From contig FN649728.1 in assembly GCA_000310025.1 (NCBI GenBank), positions 5,717,476 to 5,781,475 of the forward strand: DNA of 64,000 nt. The letters are read 5' to 3'. How positions within the stretch are numbered: the stretch's first letter is position 1; each line of letters opens with the position of its first letter. The stretch comes from Ectocarpus siliculosus (Eukaryota; Sar; Phaeophyceae; Ectocarpales; Ectocarpaceae). The position numbers and the translations under genes are program-made. Of the stretch, positions 50,690 through 63,058 are shown piece by piece. The notes under the pieces were generated by a model. It was given only the letters and a program-made list of their open reading frames with translations. It had not been told where the DNA came from and ran no database searches.

Positions 50690-53600
50690 CCTCCCGTGGC
50701 CGCGTCGCGACGGAGGGTACGTGCTGTGCCTCGGAGATGTGAAACCCTTCTTCGTAGGCATGGGTGAAGCCACTTCGATATTCGATGGGCATCTTCGATG
50801 GGCATCTTCGATGGGCATCTGGGGCTCTTCGTTCCGCCTCCCGGACACGTGTGGTGGCGAAGGAAGATGGCTGTGTTGGCTCTGGGGCCGCGATAGCCGA
50901 TCTTTCTTCGTAAGGGGCGTGGAGCCTTTCACCACGCACGTTGATTGCCGACGGGTGGGAATGACGAAATGTGTTTGGTTCTTGGCAGCTGGCTGGTGTC
51001 GATTCGGCATATGTTTTCACGATTCTAGTGCTGCCGCCGAGGCTTGTCGGACATCACTCCCCCTCTGGGCTTGTGTCCTTGTCGGAGAGTGCAAAGCCCG
51101 TGAGGGCTAGGGGGTAGTGTGGGCTCGTTTTGGCCACGTGCATATGCCCTCGAACCCGGCCCGGCTGTTTCGATTCAACGGCATCACAGGGAGGACACAG
51201 CAACGCCTTGTGTGACATTGCTTTTGGCGCAGTTGTCGACTGGCCGGCCTCGCCAGTAACCGTTACACGTACTTCACGGTTGTAGTTCGCCGGTCGCACG
51301 AGCGACCGGGATTGTCGGGTATTGAGTCCATGATACCTGCGCTTGCTTGATAATCTTGCCCCCCCCCCCCCCGTACCTTGCGACAACGCTCGTGAAGAGC
51401 AGGGCCGTGTGTCTTCACGACGATCGTATTTATCGAAAATCGACTCGTGGGAAATCGCTCGGACCTTCGGCTCCACTGGTATACTCCAAGGGGGGAGAAG
51501 TTCCGTATATACCCACCGTACGTACCGCCTATTTGCGGGTACCAGACCTCAATGGCGATACGGCACAGCCACCCCAAAACCATCATCCATCCTCGTTGTA
51601 CATCTACGTTTTTTGCTTACGCTGCTGTCCTTGTCCACCCGCACCCAAACACTCGCCGTATCATGTTTATGTTGTTCTCATTGGCATTGCCCGGTTGTGG
51701 AGCCTTTGCTGCCGAAATTATAGACTTCGATATATTGCCCTTGGTTTGCCCCTTGACTCTTGTTGGGAATTTGTAGCCACAGTCGTACGCGTCGCATTTT
51801 CCCGCGAGTAGTGGTGTGGGTCATGTTGAACGCGGGCGATTTCAGAGCAACGGGCGTTGCTGTCTGTGCGTTTCGCAGCGATGTGGCTGGACAGGGAGGT
51901 CTTTGAATCCGCCTCTCGCCGCTGTCCAACGCGATGAAAGGCAGTACTGAGGTGCTGTTTCGTGTGCGTTTTGTATGTGTTGAGTAAAGCTTGTGCAAGG
52001 CCAAGGGTACAGTCGTGTCTAGGGGGGGGCGATTGCGGCAATTTTCCTCAACCACCGAGCACGAAAAAAACGAGTCATTTCGGTGAGCGATTAGGACCTT
52101 CGGACGTTCCTGTTCTTGTGTTGGTCGACAACACACATCAGACAGCAGCGCAGTTTGTGCATCGTGTAGGCGCATGCAGGCATCAAGAGAGCTGATGCAA
52201 GCGTGCACCCACAGATGGTACTGCTGGTTACAACGGAGTATTCCTTAGCCAACTGGTCTAGACGCTGCTCCAGAGGATATCCGGGGAGTGAATGAGATGC
52301 TTACAAGGCAAGCTTGGGGGTCGCGGAGTCATGTCCGCCATCTCTCGGGTGTATTCGACCCCAGAGAGATGACGACATTCACGCACACAGAGAAGCAGCA
52401 GCAGCAACCTCGGCGAAAATACCTCAGCATAGACGAGTGCGATTCAAGGCACTATAGCGATGGGCGCCTACCGCCGCAAGCGGCATGTCTCGACCTTCCG
52501 GAAACACCTGCGCTGAGAAAGTGATTAAACTTCCAACACTTTTGGCAAGAGTCGGATAGATTGGGTGCAAGTTCGGATGAAATAGATTGCGAGAAAGTTC
52601 GGATGAACTCTAAGAGGGTGTTTTCCCTACAGTAGTGCCAAGCGTTCACCAATGCTTTGCGCGAAGCGGACAACAACGCTTGGGATCTACGCATGAACGG
52701 GACACCCGCAAGGCATGCTAGTTTGAATCGACTCAACAAATCCACGCGGGCAAGCAAGCCGGCCCACGTTTTGTTTTAGAAACAAAATTTGCAATTGTTC
52801 ACTTTGAGAAAATTAGGTTGTACGCTGTCACGACCCTTCACTTCGGGAACCCTGACTCTGCACCTTTGGAGAATGTTCATCAGGACGAACCAAAATGAGG
52901 CGGCATTCCTTGCACATCGTGCTAGGACTTCAGTGGTGAGCACGAGAACATTCGGCATATATACATGCAACCGAAATCCAAAAACGCGCCTTCGCAGCTA
53001 TCGTACGAGGTCGATATGTGATACGTTCATTCATGAAACTACGATGACACTCTGTTCAAAACTGACGATAAAATTGCCCACGCATCACCAAATTAACCTC
53101 GCCGAGTAGAAACGGGTGCTGAGAGAATGCTGAGATCCGACTACTGCCACCATAATCAAGCAACAAGATTCTCCGTTGTGATATATCCAGCCACCACCAT
53201 ACTGTAAAGATCGATCACATACGCCACGGAACAACACATGACGTCGCAATCTCCGTGTGCTAGGCTCGAAGCCGATCCCGAATGTTTCCACGGCTTCCAA
53301 GGGAGGCCTCAGAAGGTTCTAGTCCCAAATAAACGGTTCGGCGGTCACTTCAAGTGCTACTTGTTTAGTACATTCTTCCAAACAATCTTGATCGGCCTAC
53401 ACCTACGCACAGAACACAAGGAATCGGCTATGTAGAAAAAAAACGTTCATCAATGCTTCTGCATTGCCCCGTGCCCCGTCTTCTCACGCCATTCCGATGG
53501 TCTCCTCGAAAGCACCCCAAGACAATCGGACGGCCACGCCGTCGTTGGGGGGGGTGAACCGAATCGCTGGGCTCCCCCGATGCATCTTGTCGTGCCGGCT

Positions 53601-53730
53601 CTTGGGGCCCTGCATTGGCCGCAAAAAACTGTCGTTGGACCAGGACGAGTGTTAGGCCGCAGGAATGTCCATTCCCCGCGCGAACAAATAATTTAAGTTC
53701 AATAGTAAAGCAATACATATGTTTACTGTA
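50690..53730. other. Intergenic region between convergent TAPT1-like and FKBP-MsrA genes
   Basis: No gene supported. It holds a triple CTTCGATGGGCAT minisatellite at about 50780-50820, a poly-C run near 51360, and presumably both 3'UTRs. A ~70-codon frame just below 53660 on the minus strand follows the MsrA stop and is treated as 3'UTR. Confidence 0.5.
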
Positions 53731-53735
53731 TACCG

Positions 53736-53934
53736 CTAGCCATAGCAACGAATTGTCTCCGTGGCCTCCTTGCGAGCGTCTTGGCCGCCCTTTTGGAGGT
53801 ACTGTTTTCGCCAGCGGGTGGTAGACATCCCGGGGTAGAGCACACGGTGGGCCGGCCGTGTGCAACATAGCATAACACGGGGTGCGGACGAGAGAGAGAG
53901 CGAGAGAGCGAGAGAGAGAGAGAGAGAGAGAGAC

Positions 53935-53975
<41 letters not shown>

Positions 53976-56900
53976 GAGAGAGACAGAGAGACGGACAGAG
54001 AAATACCGAAACAGAGAGCAAGAGAAAGAGAGAATAAGAGAGAGGCAGACAAAGCGAAAAAGAGCACGACACAAACGGCAACACGGGAGAGACAAAAGGG
54101 GCGGGGAGTGGGCGAGGGGCACGCGAAGGGATGTGTCAACGCCAAAGTAGCCAGGAGAAGCGGACACGACGCACAGAAAGCAAAGAAAGTACCAGAAGCA
54201 AGCGAGACGATTGCGGCTGGAGAACACGAGAGTGTGGGGATGGAACACCGGCGACGTCATTGGGTAGGCGAGCAAGCTGAACCGGAAGGCACACCTTCCG
54301 ATAACGAACTCGACATTTCTTCGAGGAAACACAACGATAAGGAGGGCGAAGTCGTGGATACTACAGGTAGGGTTGGATGGGCAGGAGTCCGTAGCCAGAC
54401 GGAGGGGCTCAGCGCCAATTTGACGAGACATGGTATCGAACAACGGCAAAAATAAAAATCGCAAGCGCGCGGGGGGGTGTACTCATAGTCGTGTATGCCG
54501 TAGTCGTTAGACCATTGACCTCGCATCCCTACACAGCCGGGACGGAGCACGCCGGGTTCTCACCGGACCAGGCTCTCACATCACCAAGCGCGAAGCGCCG
54601 TGAGGTATTCGGCGAGTCGCATGAAGGGTGAGCTGCATCCTGCTAAGGGTGTTCGGCATCTTGTGCTTACTTCCTTGCGTACGGATGACAGCTGCGTATG
54701 ACTTAATTTATTTTCTGGTGCCTTAACTTCCAGAGACAGTTGGAAGCACTGTGTAACTGCCTCGAGGATGCTTGACCATTTTAACACAACGTGGTGCGAT
54801 CATCCCCCTTGCGCGGAGTGAGGGTTCTCCACCCCGCACAACATGATCTACTCGACCACCATTATTGTTACTGCCCCCCCAAAAAAACAGAGGTAAAAAA
54901 ATAAAGCGGTAACCTGGTTGCCGAGTTCAAGAAGTGAATTGGCTTGTTTGACAACGTCGTTGCCAAGCGACGAAAACCCAACCCCGATGGCAAACACCGG
55001 GGGGTGGGGGGGCGCATATAGCTAGCTTGCCGCGTGCGGGTGTTCCACAACCCCCCCCTTCCCCCCCCCACAAAATGCACCAACCACCCAAGCAGTTTTC
55101 AGCGTCAAGCACAGCCGGTAGGGGCGGCTTGGGGTGTCACACCTGCTGATGCTCGTCCTCGGCGTCGTAAAACTCTCGGACCTCCTCGAGCTCTGTCGCA
55201 AGTTTCTTCAAGCGTCTTGCCGAGATTTCGTCCGCGAAGAACTTCTCCGCTACCGCTTTCTGAGAGCCGCCGGAAAAAGTAGAGAGAAAAAAATCAGACC
55301 AAATAAACAAGGAGACAGTGAGGGATGAAGAGGCCACGAAAGTGGTGGGGAGATTTGTATCGCGAGCCCAGCAGAGTGAACAAAACACGCGCGCGCCGGT
55401 GGCAGGGCAGTGAAATGCGTGCCAGAAAAAAGGGAAGTGAAACGTGTGCGTGTGAGCAAGGGGAGAAAAATGTGCAAAAGAGACAAAGGGAAGCGAAATA
55501 TGTGCATCAGAAAACGGGCAGTGAAATGTGTCTTAAGAGGAAAGGGCAGTGAAAACGTGCGGAGGGAGTGAAATGTATGCTGGAGAAATGCAAAGTGAAA
55601 CATGTTTGAAGAGCTGAACTTATAGGGAAAGGGCAGCGAAATATGTGCAAGAGAAAATGGACAGCGGATCACGTATTAAGAGAAATAGTATTTGTGAAAG
55701 TGTGCAAGCGCAACGGAGAGTGAAATCTAATGAGAAAAAGGGGGAAGTGGATATGTTCAAGAGAATAGAAAGTGAAATGCGGTGTGAAAGGGAAAAGGGG
55801 GGCGACATGTATGTAAAGGAGAAGGGCAGTGTCTATGTATAACAGGGAATATAGAAAAATGGCAGTGAAATATGTGCACGAACAGGGGCAGTGGATTCTG
55901 TAAGCGAAATACGGGCAATGAAACGCGTGCAAGAGAAAAAGGGCAGTGGAATACGCTCGAGAGAAAAAGGGGAACATCACCCAGCGAAGGAAAAAAACGT
56001 GTAAACTGATAGAAGCAGGCGGTGAACACGGTGGGTCAGGCAGCCAACGATATTCACAGCGCCGGTCGCGGGTGCCGTGGAAAAAACACGACGCAATGAT
56101 GTGAGATACCGCTCACCGCAGGGCCGGGTTCTGAAACATCGACTCCCGTATGCGACACAAGAAAACATCCCCCCTGGACCGATTTTCAAAGCTCGATTTC
56201 TCCACGACCGAGAGGACGCATAAACCCCGAGAGGTATCGACCAGAAGGCTTCAACGTCGCCGTTTTCGGCACCCCCACCATTATTGCTGTTGATAAATCG
56301 AGCCTTGAAAATCGGGCCAGGGGGTGTGTTATCTTGAGTCGAATACGGTACGCCACGACGAAGAGGGTGCCGCGACCAAGTGACACGAATTGTGAAAGCT
56401 CTTGTCGGCAATTCAAAATTACTTTGATACTCGTCTGCGGAGTTTTATGTAGAGCTTTGACTATCCGCCAAGGGCGGTGTCACGAAATCCCGGGGATAAT
56501 AGTCTTCAATTCACACATTCCTAATCGGGGCAGACAGGCCGGCGAACTTGGATGTGGCTCGTTTACGATCCCATTTGTTAAGAAACCCTTTTCGCCGGTC
56601 TCGGTGTGTTTTGAGCGTACCCAGCAGCGCGGGGACTGCCTACGAAACGAAAGAAAATGTACAATACTGCGAAAAAAGACCGGGCAGACCCTGACCCTAC
56701 TCCAACTTAGCCGGTTTTAGTTTTTATCCAGCATGTTTGCTTACTTACAAAAACCTGCGTAGACTAACGGGTATGTCTACGCGGCAAAGCAGACAGGCCG
56801 CCGGTGCTGCCGACTCTGCTAGGCGGCAAACGCAACCGACAACACCAACGAACTCCGTAGCACCGTCTCCCAACCCCATCAGCAGGAGCAATTGGACGCG

Positions 56901-59900
56901 ACCAAACCCACCCAGATGGGGTCGGGACAACATTATAGAGGCACCTCTGGCAAAGTAGGTAGCAAGGATTGGCCGTCGGTAATCTGTGGTGTGGCAACAA
57001 CGCTCCGTTCCCTCGAGGGTGCGTGGTCAATGGCCTAAAGTATGCAAACCGTTAACTAGAGTACGCCCCCCCAAGTTTGTTTCCCCGCACACCTGTTGCT
57101 CGTCGTGGAAGTACACCCCGGCCCTGTACTGGGTGCCCTTGTCGTTGCCCTGGCCGTTAACTTGGGTCGGGTCATGCCTGCCGAAGAAGATAGTCAGAAG
57201 GTCCGCGTACTTGGTCTCGGAAGGGTCGTACAGCACCTGTCGGCGGTAGGCGTGACAGCGGGCAGGCACCGACACGGGAAAGGCATCAAACCGCCATGCA
57301 GGGCGGAGAGGTACCAGTATTGCGTCATGATCGCATCCTTTCTCGCGTGTCCACATCATCGGAGGTCCGCAAATCACAGGCTTTTTTCTTCGGTCGCACC
57401 GGACGAACGGAAGAAATGGTGGTGATCTCAACGAGATATGTTTTCGCCGTGGATACCTTGAGGCATTCCCAGAATGAACCAAAAATGAGCAAAACACAAC
57501 TCGATGGGGGTGTTGCATACTCCGATGAAGAAGAAGATGAACAAATCTAATCAAATGTTTTCTGGGCATCAAAGATTTTTTCCCACAGAGACTGTGGGGG
57601 CTAGCATCTCCCTTGCGCAGGGGCCTCCTGGCAAAAATGCGGTCACCGTAGCTGTCTTAGTGAATTAGACAAAAAAAATGCGTAACCAAACCAAATAGAA
57701 TGCACGAGAACTGCCGCAGGAAAAAATAACAACATCATCGATCACGCAGACTACGACGACCACAAACAACAACAGCACACCTGAACGGCTTCCGTGTGTC
57801 CAGTCTTTCCCGAGCAGACCTCGCTGTAGGTCGGGTTCTTGACAACGCCCTGGGCGTAGCCCGCCTGCGAGCGCAAGAGCGAGCGCGGAGGACATGTTGT
57901 TGCCCACGCTAGTCGCAGCGCTGGTCGTATTTAGGAACGAACGATCGCTTGCACGGCACAGTTCGAGCGGTGGGAAGAACGGCAATCCCAAGCGCACTAG
58001 AAAACCTTCCCAAGGGCAGCACGTCTGTTCGACTGCAAAACCCAAACCACTCGGGAGCGGCTAGTGGCCACAGTCATGGACAACAATCACAGCAGCGGCC
58101 AAAGCTCAAGCAGCCTTATGTCGGCGTGCGTGAGAGGCTTGATCGTAGGAACCGACACGATCGACAAAAAACAAAAAAAAAGGGCTTGCGTTGAAATCAT
58201 CCTCGAGATCCCAGCGCGGCGTGTGTGTTGATGAATGAACCTCACGCGAACCAGGGCGAAAAAAAATGGTGGAGCTTCTTTGGACTGTCGAAACTATCCA
58301 GCCCCACCCACCCAACCCGGGCCCCTTGGCTCATTCGAACGCCATTTCGAAAGAAAACAGCGCGAGTTTCGGGCAAAAAAGGCCCAGAACGCGCGACGAG
58401 CAAGACAAGACATGATGGAGGCGCTTCATGTATGGAAGCATACCAAGACCGGAGGGGCGCATATCCACTTGGAAGTCTGTACCTTTATGGCACCACCCCC
58501 TTGGCTCGCTGGAAGACCAGTCAGTCCAAAAGAAAAAAGAACGGGCTTCGCAGGATAAATCGGTAAAGATTACGCGAGGAGGAACCAAGAATTGCCTTGG
58601 TGGGCACCACTCCCTTGGCTCGATGAAAAAGGCCAGTCAGTCCAAAAAAAAAGAAGAACGGGCTTCGTAAAAGAAGGTCACAGCACGCGACAAGCTTCAT
58701 ACAAGCGGGTTGCACATCCATTCGCACGCACTGCTGTACCTTGGTGGACACCACCCCCTTGGCTCGCTGGAAGGCCAGCTCGAGCCCCCAGAAACATCCT
58801 CCCGCGAAGGTAGCCGTCTTGAGGACCGACTCCGCCTTCGCCGCCTCCAGCACCTTAACGTCCATCACCTGCGGCGAGAAAAACAAAAAATCATTCGGAG
58901 GAGGGTGTAGGCCCGCAACATGCGAATGGACCCATGCCACGTCTAGGACCGCAGCGGTGGGGAACGTATGCATGCGACTCCGACCGGGTTTCCTCCAGCA
59001 CCATTGTGTCGACCACAGGTCACCGAGGACAGCGCGGTCGGTCGACCAATCAAAAGACGACATATCAATGCCCCGACCAACAGGCGACATAACAAGAACA
59101 CAACACAAACAAGTACGCGTAGCCCCTGTTAATAGTCGTGACTACGCCACGTGCCCGTAGCAAGGGATACACACAAGGGACATACAAAAGTTTGAGACGT
59201 TTAAGCTTTCGCCGTTCTGTCAACAACCTATATATCTTCGTTCTCGAGAGTGGCTTCGTGTCTGATTGTTGCAAAAAAAAACACCTTCGTTTTCCCGGCG
59301 GCCTTTTTACACCAAACGGGGTCACCCCTAAAAAAGATGGCAAAAACGCACACCACCCGTAGACGGACCTCTCATCTTTTTCTCAACCCACCGATATACC
59401 ACGCCACAGCAACTTCTTGAGAGTGACCTCGCGTGTATTAATGTTTGCGGAAAGCCTCCCCCCCCCCCGTGGACACCAATGCAGTCGCCCGTCTTTTGAG
59501 CGTTCGACGGAGGATTGGCTTTCTCGACCACGGACTTGCATACATGGGGATGCGAAGGTGTCCAAACCCCTACAGAGTGAGACACACAAGATAGCCGTTC
59601 GATCAAGGTCAAGCAACAGGTGTATCATCCCGAACCCTCCATGCAGTCCACTACACGCACTACAGTTAACCATCACACACCAGGGACGTGCCCGCCAGGT
59701 CCGGGTTCCAGTCAATCTTGAAGCTCTCGCCCGACATCTCTGTCACGGTGGCCTTTTGCCCCGTCCACAGCTGGAGCTGCGCACACACAGTTCGAACAAG
59801 TACATAAATTGAGAGGGCGGGCCGGGGCGGGGGGGTCACTCGTAGCCGCGCATGCCGCAGTCGTTTGTGTTTTCATGTAAACGCATGCCGTAGTGGGTAG

Positions 59901-62595
59901 GCCGTAGACATCACATCCCTGCAATGCCGGGACGGAGCGATATGTCCGGGTTTTCGCCAGCCCAGGCTACCGCTTCAAAAGGATCAACCCGAAAGCTGGT
60001 CATCCACCCTTGCCTTTGTTGTGCCAAAACCAACTCTTCACAGCAGCATGAACCGAAATTGTGAACAGCTGGGAAGAACTGCCACACACTATTTCAGCAA
60101 GCAATATTTCAATCGAGGAGAATGCACAAAATGCGGCAAAATGAGTTATCGCTTCAATAGTGGGGGGGTCTTTGTCGATGTAGGGCCGCAACACACGTCA
60201 CGATGCTGGAGTGCCCGACCGGAGCATGAAGTTGTCGGGGAGAAACGACTGCCATGACATAAAACGGTCGGATACCGGTTTTTGTCGTTTGGGTATCATA
60301 GACTGCCTAAGCCACGGCGGCTCGTTTCGATCTGCGGACCCCCCCCCCACCCCGCGCGCGCGCAAAGACCACAGGACACAACAGCGGCTAAAAGAAAATG
60401 ATAGGACGGAGGCGACCATAAAATACAAACTACAGCGGAACGCGCAAGAACGGCGCCGAAAAGAATGAAAATTTCGAACAGAAGCCCTCTTGGACCTCGG
60501 ACGGACTAACTCTCGGCACACGCTCGACACTTGATTGGAGTGGCCGCACCGGCGATACGGCAGACGGTTTGGACAAAAAAAACGCGCACACAAAACGTTC
60601 AGCGACAGCAGCAGCGACACTCTCGACGAAGCTGCCACAAAATTCCATGCGTGTGCACGCATGCTCGGCCGTGCCGCCGAAGACGGTTACGGTGGGGCCC
60701 AGACGAGACGGAGCAAAAAAACGAAAAAGCCGCCATATTTGGTACCAAAACCTCTCACCACGGTGCCGACGCTTATGTCTCCCGGGGCAGAGTCCATTCC
60801 GAGCGTCGCCGTCAGCTCAGGGTCGTCTGTAACGGAGGAGCACGGTCCGAAAAAATGGTACCCGGATCAGCGTGCGGCCGAGGTAATCCAAGAGGCGGGA
60901 GAGCGCACATCGTGGGGCGAACGAAGTGACCTCTTCCGGCGAAACACGCATAAGATGACGTGACGAAAAGGCAGTGCGGTGACCCGCTGGGGGACTGCGT
61001 GCAAACACAAGCAAGAGAGAGCACCGAGCTTACGGGGTCGTGCGCAGACGACACAGCCCCGCGCCAAAAACATTAGTGACGGGTTTGAGAGGGATGACGG
61101 CACACCAAAACGAAAAAAACACAAACGCGGCCACGGCGAAAGCGCTTCCACATACAGCAGTACCGTGCAACCAAAAAAACACCATCACCCAGTAAAGGGG
61201 CTACGCAGAATGCAAGGGCTTTGGCCCCGGCGTCGAGAAACGGCATATACACCGAAGGTTGGGTAAGATACCATACCCCGCCGGACCGATTTTTCGAAGC
61301 TCGGATACTCCGCGACGAAGATGATGCCAAAATCAGGCGTTTTCGGAAAGCTCTCGACAAGGAGGTTTCAACGCAGCCACCATCGGCACCGTCGTTAGAG
61401 CTTGACCAACCGAGCATATGAGAAATCGGTTCACGGGGGTGTTCTATCTTACGTCATGCAGGCTACGGCATAGGTACACCTTTCGGCCGACCCGGGTCTC
61501 ACATTCCCCGAAGGCGTCTTTCGGCGGGACCGTCACTTCCTTTTCCTCCCCGGGCTCCATCTTCAGGACGGCGTTGTGCAAGAACGGGGCGAAGCCTCCC
61601 CCGCCCACCACAAGCTTCACTCTCCCCTGGTCAAGCGGTCCAGACAGAGGGTCACAGCGAGTGCGGGTGGGCGTGTCTCCGAGCCGAGACCATGGGCGCA
61701 GACGCCGCCGCGGGCCACCGGCGCTGGGTTGCAGCTAGCGCTCGGGGGAGGGAGAAGCTAGCCGAACGGGGTAGAAACATCATCACTCCCACGAGGGAGA
61801 GTCACAAGATTGCAGGAAGCACAGCGGTGACAAAAAACAAAAAACAGTGTTGACATTGACGCGCCGACGCGTACGGCAACGCACGTCAGCGATCGAATCC
61901 ACCACCACTAAGACTGCGAAAAAACATAGAAACTCGTGCATCTGTTGGGAGCACAACCATGAGCGCGCTGTGTCTACTACTACATCAACACGACGCCGAA
62001 ACTAGTGCTCAAACCGTTTCCCCAAGGCCAGTCATGTTCCTTCCCGAGCAGGAGACTTCAACCCAAACTTGACGGGACCAACAAATAACCAAGTGATCCC
62101 GAATTAGTGATAAGGTTGTTCCGCTTCTTGCATGCCCATGTAATGTGTGGACTAGAGCGAGAATGTTGGCCACCATGCAATTGAGGTTCGTTATCAAGAG
62201 ATTGCCGTTCTCAGCCTCAAAACTCGCAACTCTACCGGTCAAAGCGGGCTTCGAACGGCGAACCACCCCCCTGGCCAAGCAGGAGAGCATGACCACAAAC
62301 TGTAACAACTGTTCCCGAATACCGGGTCAACCCGAGCCTCGCAGGACGGACCATCCTCGTTGCCAAGCAAGAGGAGTACGGGCCAACCACAAGAGAACCA
62401 CAACCAACGACTGCTGTACCCGCTGACCTGGTCAAACCGTGTCTCGAAGGGCGAGCCATCCTCCGTTCTCAGCGAGTACTCCACCCCGGCCACGTCCCCG
62501 ACTGCCACCATCGACAGGCACCTGCGCCTCTCCTTCGTTCCCCACCCGGACGCTTGGAAAACACAGCCCGGACCACCCTCCCACCGCGGGTTCAT
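53736..62595 (-). CDS. Fusion protein: SlyD-like FKBP peptidyl-prolyl isomerase + peptide-methionine (S)-S-oxide reductase MsrA
   Basis: Nine exons in sense order: 62595-62428, 61626-61503, 60826-60759, 59776-59681, 58868-58740, 57864-57781, 57236-57093, 55259-55143, 53801-53736. Every phase matches, about 331 residues. FKBP part: [80 protein letters not shown] and the closing strand [13 protein letters not shown]. Order and spacing match bacterial SlyD (AYGQYDENL, GNHMLAGQNLKFNVEVV), including the insert-in-flap domain. The MsrA part follows directly: TFAGGCFWG with the catalytic Cys, [54 protein letters not shown] and a plant-like C-terminal IRCYG. The exon at 58868-58740 holds the FKBP end and the MsrA active site, so the domains are physically joined. 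Probable job: refold and repair oxidised proteins. The start is uncertain: ATG 62595, ATG 62511, or an upstream exon at 63311-63059. Introns hold repeats and two MITE-like elements. Confidence 0.88.
53888..54050. repeat. (AG)n-rich microsatellite
   Basis: Long AG/ACAG tract in the last intron of the fusion gene. It creates the long Leu/Ser frames on the minus strand. Confidence 0.9.
54478..54572 (-). repeat. Dispersed repeat family, copy 2
   Basis: Inverted relative to copy 1: ACTCATAGTCGTGTATGCCG, then TTAGACCATTGACCTCGCAT, CCCTAC and GGGACGGAGC. In the last intron of the fusion gene. Confidence 0.65.
55410..55985. repeat. Degenerate ~28-bp minisatellite
   Basis: About 20 imperfect copies of a unit close to GGGCAGTGAAATATGTGCAA + GAGAAAA in the last intron of the fusion gene (between exons ending 55143 and starting 53801, extending past exon 8 into the intron above 55259). 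Purines dominate the plus strand, so minus-strand frames are long Phe/His/Ser-rich artefacts. Confidence 0.75.
56158..56336. mobile_element. MITE-like inverted-repeat element, copy 2
   Basis: Left end AAGAAAACATCCCCCCTGG, ACCGATTTTCAAAGCTCGAT; right end reads in reverse complement AAGATAACACACCCCCTGG, CCCGATTTTCAAGGCTCGAT. Length ~180 bp, no coding capacity. It lies in the fusion gene intron between exons 57093 and 55259. Target duplication not identified. Confidence 0.7.
58315..58781 (-). repeat. Tandem partial copies of the MsrA exon tail within the following intron
   Basis: The end of the exon coding [11 protein letters not shown] (58741-58781) is repeated in the downstream intron at about 58595-58636 and 58482-58520, with a short remnant near 58315-58336. 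Each has the core CCACTCCCTTGGCTCG / CCACCCCCTTGGCTCG on the plus strand. The two intronic copies also share a GTCAGTCCAAAA...ACGGGCTTCG trailer. They still read RAKGV(V/P) but lack the rest of the exon. Confidence 0.85.
59830..59965 (-). repeat. Dispersed repeat family, copy 3
   Basis: Longer variant: GTCACTCGTAGCCGCGCATG, GCCGTAGTGGGTAGGCCGTA, CATCACATCCCTGCAATGCC, GGGACGGAGCGATATG and GGTTTTCGCC. Same order as copy 2. In a fusion-gene intron just 5' (transcript sense) of the exon at 59776-59681. Confidence 0.6.
61270..61440. mobile_element. MITE-like inverted-repeat element, copy 3
   Basis: Left end GTAAGATACCATACCCCGCC then GGACCGATTTTTCGAAGCTC; right end in reverse complement GTAAGATAGAACACCCCCGT then GAACCGATTTCTC. 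Lies ~60 bp downstream of the exon 61626-61503 of the fusion gene, inside its intron. More diverged than copy 2. Confidence 0.65.
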
Positions 62596-62871
62596 GCTCG
62601 CTCCACCTGGGTACAAGTTACAACGCCGATGGATCAGCAAGATGGACCATGGGTTGTTGGCGACCCTTGGGCATGCGCGGTTATGTACCGACGGGTCCCT
62701 TGAAACACAGCAGCTTTCGTAGTTGATGGTATCTCCGTCCTGCTTGTGACTGGTGTAGACGATGGGCTGGCCGCACATCGCGAGCAGGCTCGGGCGGGCC
62801 CCCGGAGCGCGACGCAACCATGTATTCATGCAGGCCCGTTTGCTGTCTTCCTAAAACAACAAGTAACATCG

Positions 62872-62940
62872 TGCTCCGTCCCGGCTTTGTCGGAATGCGA
62901 GGTCAAAGGTCTAACGACAATGGCAGCACGGTTATGAGTA
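62872..62940 (+). repeat. Dispersed repeat family, copy 4
   Basis: CTCCGTCCCGGCTTTGTCGG, AATGCGAGGTCAAAGGTCTA and ACGACAATGGCAGC, then TTATGAGT. Same orientation as copy 1. Lies just upstream of the fusion gene, or within its first intron if the upstream exon is real. Confidence 0.65.
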
Positions 62941-63058
62941 TCCCCTCCCCCCCCCTCTCTTTCGTTTGGAACACGTCTACTGCCGACAAGCCTTAGCCCA
63001 TCGGGCGACACGCCAATTCTCCTCGGGAGAACCAGCATGCGGGGGGGATGTACATTAC

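Noticed and set aside
53428-54464. Leu/Ser-rich ORFs over the AG repeat
   Set aside because: Product of (AG)n on the opposite strand; only the last 21 codons (53801-53736) are real MsrA sequence.
55250-56029. Phe/His/Ser-rich minus-strand ORFs
   Set aside because: Translate the degenerate minisatellite; open in all three frames because of repeat composition.
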